DNA of 64,000 nt from Microbacterium sp. YJN-G (GTDB taxonomy: Bacteria > Actinomycetota > Actinomycetes > Actinomycetales > Microbacteriaceae). The DNA is taken from NCBI RefSeq assembly GCF_015040615.1, contig NZ_CP060402.1:868001-932000 (forward strand). Direction: 5' to 3'. The notes beneath the pieces are model-generated. The model searched no databases. It saw only the letters and a list, made by a program, of their open reading frames with translations, and was not told the origin of the DNA. Position numbers and translations under genes: made by a program. How positions within the stretch are numbered: position 1 is the stretch's first letter; each line of letters starts with the position of its first letter. Positions 57,646 through 64,000 of this stretch are shown one piece after another.

Positions 57646-59094
57646 ATGTACGATGTCGTGACCGCCCACGATGACTGGCGCATCAAGGAAGAGCTGGCAG
57701 AGCGGATGATCCCCCTCATCGGCGGCCTGAACCGCGAGCGCGACGTCGTCACGTCGTTGCACGGGCATCGCCTGCTGGGGCTGTCGACGACCGGCATCCT
57801 CGAGGTGCACGAGCGCGTCGCGCAGCTGGGCCACAGTCAGATGGCGCTCACCGACACCCTCGCCGTGCTCGAGGCGCTGCGCGAGATCCGCCCGGGGGCG
57901 TCGTCGCTCGACCTCGCCCGCCTCGCCGAGGGGCACGCGGCCAGCGGACAGGACCTCGCCGACTACCTGCGCGCCGAACTGGCGCCGGCACTGGGCGCCG
58001 AACTGGCAGCCCCCGTGAATGTCGTCCTGTACGGCTTCGGCCGCATCGGCCGCCTGCTCGCCCGGATCATCATCGCCCACAAGGGCGGTGGCAGCGGCCT
58101 GCGCCTGCGTGCGATCGTGGTGCGCCGCGGATCCGACAACGACCTCGTCAAGCGTGCCTCGCTGCTGCTGCGCGACTCGGTGCACGGCCGGTTCGAGGGA
58201 ACCGTCGACGTCGACGAGGAGAAGTCGCAGATCATCGCCAACGGCACCCGCATCCAGCTGATCTACTCCGACGACCCGGCCACCGTCGACTACACCGCCT
58301 ACGGCATCGACGACGCGATCATCGTCGACAACACCGGCCGCTGGCGCGACGAGGCGGGCCTGAGCCGTCACCTGCAGGCGAAAGGCGCCGGTCGCGTGCT
58401 GCTGACGGCCCCCGGCAAGGGCGAGCTGAAGAACATCGTCCACGGCATCAACGACTCGACCATCACCGCCGATGACCGCATCCTCTCGGCGGCATCCTGC
58501 ACGACCAACGCGATCACCCCGGTGCTCGCCGCGATGGACGAGGCGTACGGCATCGTGCGCGGTCATGTCGAGACGGTGCACTCGTTCACCAACGATCAGA
58601 ACCTGATCGACAACTTCCACAAGGGCGACCGGCGCGGCCGCTCGGCGGTGCTGAACATGGTGATCACCGAGACCGGTGCCGCCAAGGCCGTCGCCCGCGC
58701 GCTGCCGCAGCTGGCGGGCAAGCTGACCGGTTCGGCGATCCGGGTGCCCACCCCCGACGTGTCGCTGGCCGTGCTGCACCTGACGCTGGAGAACCCGGCG
58801 ACCAGGGACGAGTTGAACGACTACCTGCGCCGCGCCTCGCTGCACTCGAAGCTGCGCCAGCAGATCGACTACGTCGAGAGCCCCGAAGTGGTCTCCACCG
58901 ACTTCGTCGGTTCGCACCGCGCCGGCATCGTCGACGGCCTGGCCACGATCGCCAACGACCGCGATGTCGTGCTCTACGTCTGGTACGACAACGAGTACGG
59001 GTACTCGTGCCAGGTGGTGCGCGTGCTCGAGGTCATGGCCGGCTCGCACCCCGTCGTGCTGCCCGCGCGCCGCGAGGTCACGCTGTACGCCTGA
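57646..59094 (+). CDS. gap: Glyceraldehyde-3-phosphate dehydrogenase, long GapB-like form
   Basis: A 482-residue GAPDH. The NAD(P) fold starts only at VVLYGFGRIGR (about 126-135), so there is an N-terminal extension of about 122 residues, as in the actinobacterial GapB/GapX group, often NADP-linked and gluconeogenic. Catalytic Cys285 is in SAASCTTNAITP, and His of ETVHSFTNDQ and the Arg of GSAIRVPTPD are conserved. It probably works with pckG at the right end of the window in the gluconeogenic direction. Confidence 0.9.
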   Translation: MYDVVTAHDDWRIKEELAERMIPLIGGLNRERDVVTSLHGHRLLGLSTTGILEVHERVAQLGHSQMALTDTLAVLEALREIRPGASSLDLARLAEGHAASGQDLADYLRAELAPALGAELAAPVNVVLYGFGRIGRLLARIIIAHKGGGSGLRLRAIVVRRGSDNDLVKRASLLLRDSVHGRFEGTVDVDEEKSQIIANGTRIQLIYSDDPATVDYTAYGIDDAIIVDNTGRWRDEAGLSRHLQAKGAGRVLLTAPGKGELKNIVHGINDSTITADDRILSAASCTTNAITPVLAAMDEAYGIVRGHVETVHSFTNDQNLIDNFHKGDRRGRSAVLNMVITETGAAKAVARALPQLAGKLTGSAIRVPTPDVSLAVLHLTLENPATRDELNDYLRRASLHSKLRQQIDYVESPEVVSTDFVGSHRAGIVDGLATIANDRDVVLYVWYDNEYGYSCQVVRVLEVMAGSHPVVLPARREVTLYA

Positions 59095-59128
59095 GTCCGG
59101 CATGGCCGAGCCCGGGCCGCCGGGTGTG

Positions 59129-59210
59129 CCGGATCACTGACGGGATGCCGTGCCGCCGGCGTGTCGGGCGGACGACACGCCGTTGTGCGGCCTGTGCATC
59201 AGTGATCCGG
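59129..59210. repeat. Nested inverted-repeat element after gap
   Basis: Outer arms CCGGATCACTGA (59129-59140) and TCAGTGATCCGG (59199-59210) are perfect 12-bp complements; inner arms CGTGTCG (59160-59166) and CGACACG (59173-59179) are perfect too, and GCCGC/GCGGC at 59152 and 59187 pair between. It begins 34 bp after the gap stop. It may be a terminator, an RNA structure or a small repeat insertion. Confidence 0.65.
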
Positions 59211-59264
59211 GACGGCCGGATGTCGGTCCGGGACGATGTCGGAGGCGAGCGTCATCATGGGACG

Positions 59265-60326
59265 ATGAGCGACCTGCTGACGCACCGGCTCCGCGCCCAC
59301 CGGCTGACCGCGCCGGCAGGGACGGTGACGGATGCCGCACGGCACATGCTCGCCGTGCAGAGCCAGGACCTGCTGGCGGGCCGGTGGGCGCTCGGCGTCC
59401 GCACCCGGGCGTCGGCGCGAAGGGGTGAGCCCACGCTCGCCCACGTCGACGCGGCGTTCGCGCGCGGCGACCTCGTGCGCGCCTGGACCATGCGCGGCAC
59501 GCTGCACATCATCGCCGCGACCGACCTGCGCTGGGTGCTGTCGGTGACGGCGGATCGGCAGCGTCAGCAGGCGGCGGGCCGGCATCGCGACCTCGGGGTC
59601 GACGAGCGGATGCTGACCAGCGCCGCCACCGCGCTGCGCCCGGCCCTGCGCGACGGCGGGTGCACGCGCGCCGAGGCCTTCACCCTCTTGGAGGGCGCGG
59701 GTATCGACCCGCGCGGGCAGCGCGGCATCCACCTGCTGTTCGCGCTGACGATCGCGGGGGAGATCTGCCAGGGGCCGATCGACCCGGCTCGCAACGGCGG
59801 GGTCGCCCGCGAGCAGCGTTTCGTGCTCACCGAGGACTGGGTGCGTGACTCGCACCAGCCGGACGATCCTCTCGCCGAGCTCTTCGTGCGCTACATCGAC
59901 GGTCACGGCCCGGCAGGTGTCGCCGACTTCGCCTGGTGGTCGGGGCTCACGAAGGCCGCCGCGCGCGAGGCATGCGAGCGCGCGCAGGACCGGGTGACCG
60001 AGGTGTCGGAGGGTCTGTACGCGGCGCAGAGAGCCCCACGGCGCTCGCCGGAGGCTGCGGATGCCTTCGCCCTCCCGGCCTTCGACGAGTACTACATCTC
60101 GTACGCCGACCGCACGCCGGTCTGCCCACCCCAGCATCAGACTGCGGTGGGGCCGGGTTCCAACGGCATGGTGCGTCCGACGCTCATCCACGATGGCCGG
60201 GTCGTCGGGACCTGGGCGCATGCCGATGCCACCCGGCACGAGCCCCCGGTGTTGTTCGACGACGACCACGACCCGGATGCCGCGGCATCCGCGTTCGCCC
60301 GCTTCGCACGGTTCACCGGCGGCTGA
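59265..60326 (+). CDS. Winged-helix DNA-binding-domain protein (HTH_42, AlkX/YcaQ-like family)
   Basis: A 353-residue protein of the HTH_42 (DUF1006) family, related to YcaQ and AlkX-type proteins, which include DNA glycosylases acting on cross-links. LAVQSQDLLAGRWALGVR, RAWTMRGTLHIIAATDLRW and LPAFDEYYISYADR are the hallmark segments. Start at ATG 59265. DNA repair glycosylase activity is possible, but the exact substrate cannot be read. Confidence 0.82.
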   Translation: MSDLLTHRLRAHRLTAPAGTVTDAARHMLAVQSQDLLAGRWALGVRTRASARRGEPTLAHVDAAFARGDLVRAWTMRGTLHIIAATDLRWVLSVTADRQRQQAAGRHRDLGVDERMLTSAATALRPALRDGGCTRAEAFTLLEGAGIDPRGQRGIHLLFALTIAGEICQGPIDPARNGGVAREQRFVLTEDWVRDSHQPDDPLAELFVRYIDGHGPAGVADFAWWSGLTKAAAREACERAQDRVTEVSEGLYAAQRAPRRSPEAADAFALPAFDEYYISYADRTPVCPPQHQTAVGPGSNGMVRPTLIHDGRVVGTWAHADATRHEPPVLFDDDHDPDAAASAFARFARFTGG

Positions 60327-60342
60327 GCGGCAGAATGGTGAC

Positions 60343-61119
60343 GTGTCGAGCTACTTCCGCCGCCTGTCCGAGACCGCCTTCGAGCCGACCGAGCACGTCG
60401 GCGGGGCATGGAATCCCGACGAACAGCACATCGCCCCCGTGCTGGGCCTGCTGGCACATCTCGTCGAGGTCGACCACGCCGCCCGCAGGCCCGAGGCGCC
60501 ACTCGTGCTCGCGCGGGCGAGCTACGACATCCTCGGCGTGCTGCCGATGGAGCGCTTCGAGGTCGCCACGCGGGTCGTGCGCCCCGGGCGCACGATCGAG
60601 CTCGTCGAGGCGACGCTGAGCCACGACGGACGGCCCGCGGTCACGCTGCGCGGCTGGATGCTGCAGCGCAGCGACACCTCCGCGATCGCCGGAGACCCGC
60701 TGCCGACGATGCCCGACATCGTGAGCCTGCCGACATGGGCGCCGGCCGACCTGTGGCCGGGCGGCGCCATCCGGTCGATCGACGTGCATCGCGAGTACGT
60801 GGGCCCGGGCCGGTCGAGATGCTGGATCCGCCCGCGGCATCCGCTTCTCGAGTCCGAGCCGGTCTCATCCCGTGCGCGAGTGCTCGGCATGCTCGACTTC
60901 GCGAACGGCATCGCGACCCGGGTGGCGCCCGAGGAGGCGCTCTACCCGAACGTCGATCTCACGGCGAGCCTGTTCCGCGAGCCGGCCGGCGAGTGGTTCG
61001 GCCTCGACACCTCGGTGTCGTTCGGCGCCGACGGGATCGGCCTCACCGAATCCGTGGTCAGCGACCTGGCCGGCCCGCTGGGCACCTCGTCTCAGACGCT
61101 CACGGTCCGGCCGCGGTGA
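60343..61119 (+). CDS. Acyl-CoA thioesterase-like protein (double hotdog, TesB-type)
   Basis: A 258-residue protein with a hotdog thioesterase fold in both halves (4HBT_3-like); GGAWNPDEQHIAPVLGLLAHLVEV is near the N-terminus and MLDFANGIATRV in the second half. GTG start. It may hydrolyse acyl-CoAs made by nearby catabolic operons. It follows the winged-helix gene by 16 bp. Confidence 0.8.
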   Translation: MSSYFRRLSETAFEPTEHVGGAWNPDEQHIAPVLGLLAHLVEVDHAARRPEAPLVLARASYDILGVLPMERFEVATRVVRPGRTIELVEATLSHDGRPAVTLRGWMLQRSDTSAIAGDPLPTMPDIVSLPTWAPADLWPGGAIRSIDVHREYVGPGRSRCWIRPRHPLLESEPVSSRARVLGMLDFANGIATRVAPEEALYPNVDLTASLFREPAGEWFGLDTSVSFGADGIGLTESVVSDLAGPLGTSSQTLTVRPR

Positions 61120-61143
61120 GACGGCGCCCGGACGGGGCCCGCT

Positions 61144-61163
61144 GGTCCGGTTCGCGCCGGACC
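61144..61163. terminator. Hairpin between convergent thioesterase and ramB genes
   Basis: GGTCCGG-TTCGCG-CCGGACC, 7-bp arms, between the stops of two convergent genes. Candidate terminator without T tract. Confidence 0.5.
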
Positions 61164-61171
61164 GGATGCCG

Positions 61172-62614
61172 TCACTCGCCGGCGTGCCGGTCGAGGAACG
61201 AGTACACCTCGCTGTCGTCGACGCCCGGGAAGGCGCCACGGGGGAGCGGGCGGAACATGTGCGTGTGCACGCGGGCGCTCGGCCAGGCGCGGCCCTCCCA
61301 GCGCTGCGAGATCGTGGCCGGAGCCCGGCGGCAGCAGGTCTCGTCGGGGCAGGTCGACTGCGCGCGGTGCGAGGTCTCGCGGCCACGCCACCAGCGCGCG
61401 TCGTCGAAGGGCACGCCGACCGTGATCGAGAACCCGCCGTCGCTGGCCGAGCCGGTCTGGGTCGCGCACCAGAACGTGCCCGAGGGCGTGTCGGTGTACT
61501 GGTAGTGCTCGGTGGTGCGGTTGCGCTGCTCGAACGCCGCCCGTGCCGAGAACTTGCGGCAGGCGGGCTGGCCCTCGACGGCTCCGGTCACATCCATCGG
61601 CAGCGGCAGGTCGTCGTTCTCGTACACGCGCGTGATCGCGCCGTTCTCGTCGACGCGCAGGAAGTGCAGGCGCATGTCGAGGTGGTGCGTCATGAGGTTC
61701 GTCATGCGCATCGCGGCCGCTTCGTGGGTCACACCGAACGCATCGCGGAAGTCCTCGACGGCGAGGTTGCGATCCTTCTTCGCCTGCTGCAGGAATGCGA
61801 CGCCGGCCGTCTCGGGGATCAGGCAGCAGGCGGCGAAGTAGTTGATCTCCAGACGCTGCTGCAGGAAGTCGGCGTAATCGGTGGGCTTGGTGTGGCCGAG
61901 CAGGCGGTGCGCCATGGCCTGCAGTGCCATCGACCGCAGACCGTGCCCGCCCGGGATGGAAGCCGGGGGCAGGTAGATGCGGCCGTTCTCGAGGTCGGTG
62001 ATCGAGCGGGTCGAGTGCGGCAGGTCGGCGACGTAGATGAGCTCGAAGCCGAGCTTCTCGGCCATGATGCTCACCGTGCGGTGCGTGAGCGCGCCCGACA
62101 CGTGGCCGGCCGACTTGAGCTGCTTCTCGGCGAGGGCCTCGATCTCGGGCAGGTAGTTGCCCCGGGCGCGCATGGTCAGGCGCATCTCGGTGTTCGCGCG
62201 GCGCGCCTCTTCGGGCGTGGCGATCGCCTCGCTCTCGCGGCGGTGCAGCTCGCGGTGCAGACCCAGCACCGATTCGATCGTCTCGTCGCTCATGCCCTTC
62301 GTCACGCGCACCGGCGCGATGCCGAGCTGGCGGAACACCGGACTCGCCTGCGCGCGGTCGAGTTCGATCTCCAGCGCCGCCCGCCGGTTCGGCGGCTCGC
62401 CCGAGATGAGGTCGGCGACATCCGTGCTGCACGCCTGGGCGATCGCCTGCAGCAGCGACAGCTTCGGCTCGCGCTTGCCGTTCTCGATCAGGCTCAGCTG
62501 CGAACCGGCGATTCCGACCAGCGCGCCGAGCTCATCGAGGGTGAGTCCCTTGCGGGTGCGGTGATGCCGGATGCGATGTCCGAGGGTGCTGAGCTCGAGT
62601 CCACTTGACGCCAT
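61172..62614 (-). CDS. ramB: RamB-type short-chain acyl regulator (XRE family)
   Basis: A 480-residue regulator with an N-terminal XRE HTH ([24 protein letters not shown]) and a long C-terminal domain with a conserved Cys cluster ([11 protein letters not shown]), as in actinobacterial RamB, which controls acetate and gluconeogenic genes such as ack-pta and pck. It is divergent from pckG. The start at 62614 has no good ribosome site; a TATACT -10 sits 6 nt before it, so the transcript is probably leaderless. Confidence 0.88.
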   Translation of the reverse strand: MASSGLELSTLGHRIRHHRTRKGLTLDELGALVGIAGSQLSLIENGKREPKLSLLQAIAQACSTDVADLISGEPPNRRAALEIELDRAQASPVFRQLGIAPVRVTKGMSDETIESVLGLHRELHRRESEAIATPEEARRANTEMRLTMRARGNYLPEIEALAEKQLKSAGHVSGALTHRTVSIMAEKLGFELIYVADLPHSTRSITDLENGRIYLPPASIPGGHGLRSMALQAMAHRLLGHTKPTDYADFLQQRLEINYFAACCLIPETAGVAFLQQAKKDRNLAVEDFRDAFGVTHEAAAMRMTNLMTHHLDMRLHFLRVDENGAITRVYENDDLPLPMDVTGAVEGQPACRKFSARAAFEQRNRTTEHYQYTDTPSGTFWCATQTGSASDGGFSITVGVPFDDARWWRGRETSHRAQSTCPDETCCRRAPATISQRWEGRAWPSARVHTHMFRPLPRGAFPGVDDSEVYSFLDRHAGE

Positions 62615-62620
62615 TCCTTG

Positions 62621-62626
62621 AGTATA
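62621..62626 (-). promoter_or_regulatory. -10 element of a probable leaderless ramB transcript
   Basis: TATACT on the minus strand, 6 nt before the ATG at 62614, puts +1 at the start codon. Confidence 0.5.
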
Positions 62627-62668
62627 TCCGAAAGAATCATCCTTCTTTCCCGCCAATTGCGTCGAAAG

Positions 62669-62685
62669 TGCGAGAAAAGCTCGCA
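62669..62685. promoter_or_regulatory. Inverted repeat in the ramB-pckG divergent spacer
   Basis: TGCGAG-AAAAG-CTCGCA (6-bp arms) lies midway between the two divergent genes. It is a candidate operator for RamB or another carbon regulator. Confidence 0.5.
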
Positions 62686-62724
62686 GAAGATGGGTGTAAC
62701 GCATCCCCTTCAGAAGGAGCAGAC

Positions 62725-64000
62725 ATGGCCATGGTCGACACGTACGACGCACGAATCCCCTCGGTGGCGCCGGTGCGCAACTACGGTGCCGTGCCGTCGT
62801 ACGACACCCCGGCGATGGCTGAGCTGCGCGAGTGGGTCGACGGCATCGCCGCGCTGACCCAGCCCGAGCGCATCCACTGGATCGACGGGTCGCGCGCCGA
62901 GAACGACATGATCCTGCACGAGCTCGTCGACGAGGGCAAGCTCATCAAGCTCAACCCCGAGTGGCGTCCCGGCTCGTACCTCGCCCGCTCGCACCCGAGC
63001 GATGTCGCCCGCACCGAGGCGCGCACCTTCATCGCCTCCGAGCGCGAAGAGGATGCCGGCCCCACGAACAACTGGGCCGATCCTGCCGAGATGCGCGAGA
63101 CCATGGACCGCGTGTTCGAGGGTTCGATGCGCGGACGCACCATGTACGTCATCCCGTTCTCGATGGGTCCTGTCGGCGGCAAGCTCTCGCACATCGGCGT
63201 CCAGGTCACCGACAGCGCCTACGCGGTCGCCTCGATCGGCATCATGACCCGCGTCGGCGACGCGGTCACCCGTCGCATCGCGGAGGGTGCGCCGTGGGTG
63301 CGCACCGTGCACTCGGTCGGCGCTCCGCTCGAGCCGGGTCAGGCCGACGTCGAGTGGCCGTGCAACGACGAGAAGTACATCGTGCACTTCCCCGAGACTC
63401 TCGAGGTCTACTCGTACGGCTCGGGTTACGGCGGCAACGCCATCCTGGCGAAGAAGTGCTTCGCGCTGCGCATCGCCTCGGTCATCGCCCGCGACGAGGG
63501 CTGGCTCGCCGAGCACATGCTGCTGATCCGCGTCACCGACCCGAAGGGTAAGGCCTACCACGTCGCCGCCGCCTTCCCGTCGGCCTGCGGCAAGACGAAC
63601 CTCGCCATGCTGCGCCCGACCATCCCGGGCTGGAGCGTCGAGACGCTCGGCGACGACATCGTCTGGATCCGTCCCGGCGAAGACGGACGCATGTACGCGA
63701 TGAACCCCGAGGCTGGCTTCTTCGGCGTCGCACCCGGCACCGGCGAGTCGACCAACGTCACCGCGGTCGAGACCCTGTGGGGCAACACGATCTTCACGAA
63801 CGTCGCGCTGCGCCCCGACGGCGACGTCTGGTGGGAGGGTCTGACCGAGACCCCGCCGGCGAACCTCATCGACTGGGAGGGCAAGCCCTGGACGCCCGAC
63901 TCCGGACGCCCCGCCGCGCACCCGAACTCGCGCTTCACCGTCTCGGCGGCGCAGTGCCCGCAGATCTCCGCGGACTGGGAAGACCCCGAGGGCGTCGCCC
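62725..64000 (+). CDS. pckG: Phosphoenolpyruvate carboxykinase (GTP), 5' part (cut by window end)
   Basis: The first 425 residues of GTP-dependent PEPCK, which converts oxaloacetate and GTP to PEP for gluconeogenesis. The kinase motif is [10 protein letters not shown] with the hyperreactive Cys288; [10 protein letters not shown] and [12 protein letters not shown] (substrate site) are present. The reading frame remains open to base 64000. SD GAAGGAGC precedes ATG 62725. Regulated probably by RamB encoded divergently. Confidence 0.95.
   Translation, partial: MAMVDTYDARIPSVAPVRNYGAVPSYDTPAMAELREWVDGIAALTQPERIHWIDGSRAENDMILHELVDEGKLIKLNPEWRPGSYLARSHPSDVARTEARTFIASEREEDAGPTNNWADPAEMRETMDRVFEGSMRGRTMYVIPFSMGPVGGKLSHIGVQVTDSAYAVASIGIMTRVGDAVTRRIAEGAPWVRTVHSVGAPLEPGQADVEWPCNDEKYIVHFPETLEVYSYGSGYGGNAILAKKCFALRIASVIARDEGWLAEHMLLIRVTDPKGKAYHVAAAFPSACGKTNLAMLRPTIPGWSVETLGDDIVWIRPGEDGRMYAMNPEAGFFGVAPGTGESTNVTAVETLWGNTIFTNVALRPDGDVWWEGLTETPPANLIDWEGKPWTPDSGRPAAHPNSRFTVSAAQCPQISADWEDPEGVA

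Noticed and set aside
1..64000. tRNA, rRNA, CRISPR arrays, integrases, transposases or prophage genes
   Set aside because: None seen on either strand; no repeat-spacer pattern, CCA-ended cloverleaf or recombinase motif was found by eye.

Overview
The window is high-GC DNA from an actinobacterium, most likely a Microbacteriaceae such as Microbacterium. The signs are strong G/C in third codon positions, dense ATGA-coupled operons, a RamB-type regulator divergent from a GTP-type PEP carboxykinase, a long GapB-like GAPDH, and a PaaABCDE layout typical of actinobacteria. The genus is an inference. I saw no rRNA, tRNA, CRISPR array, prophage or insertion sequence.

Layout. 0-10 kb: the end of an MHS-family transporter, an IclR repressor divergent from a flavin aromatic hydroxylase (probably feeding 3-hydroxybenzoate to protocatechuate), an ABC-2 exporter with its histidine kinase and response regulator, a ThDP enzyme and a class II glutamine amidotransferase. 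10-35 kb: an accessory catabolic island. It holds a five-gene oligopeptide-type ABC importer, a sulfatase, an operon of class IV aminotransferase, acetamidase/formamidase, hydantoinase-like enzyme and MFS transporter, a convergently arranged operon with two pairs of degenerate metallo-beta-lactamase-fold proteins around a cysteine hydrolase, an operon of PuuE-type deacetylase, cupin, HpaI-type aldolase, XRE-cupin regulator and Asp/Glu racemase-family protein, a second PuuE-type protein, and amidohydrolase, AtzG-like subunit and amidase. 35-37 kb: a phosphoribosyltransferase and an ATP-dependent DNA ligase. 37-55 kb: phenylacetate catabolism (paaABCDE, paaG, paaI, paaZ, paaH, paaF, paaJ) joined to a branched-chain keto acid dehydrogenase operon with its Lrp regulator, interrupted by a RecQ-like helicase and a RelBE-type toxin-antitoxin pair. 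55-64 kb: a DHA2 exporter with a CsoR-like operator, a HAD phosphatase, gap, a winged-helix protein, a thioesterase, ramB and the start of pckG.

The most interesting part is the 10-35 kb island. Eight copies of a palindrome close to CTTCAYTATARTGAAG lie in front of its transcription units, usually over a -10-like hexamer. This ties the importer, sulfatase, hydantoinase operon, MBL-fold operon, PuuE operon and amidohydrolase/amidase operon into one regulon; the XRE-cupin protein encoded inside it is the best candidate repressor. The enzyme families (hydantoinase, PuuE/imidase-type ring hydrolases, carbamoylase or maleamate-amidase-like cysteine hydrolase, amidase with AtzG-like partner, aminotransferase) point to import and ring-opening of a cyclic amide, imide or ureide, possibly carried as a sulfate ester. 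The substrate is not known. Several members carry odd active sites: MBL-fold proteins with ligand histidines replaced by Arg, Cys or Tyr, and a racemase-family protein with Gly at both usual catalytic cysteines.

Downstream, phenylacetyl-CoA is epoxidised (PaaABCDE), isomerised (PaaG), opened (PaaZ) and beta-oxidised (PaaF, PaaH, PaaJ). The same operon makes acyl-CoAs from branched-chain keto acids. Both feed acetyl-, propionyl- and succinyl-CoA, matching the gluconeogenic genes at the right-hand end. PaaK, PaaR and the dihydrolipoamide dehydrogenase (E3) are not in the window.
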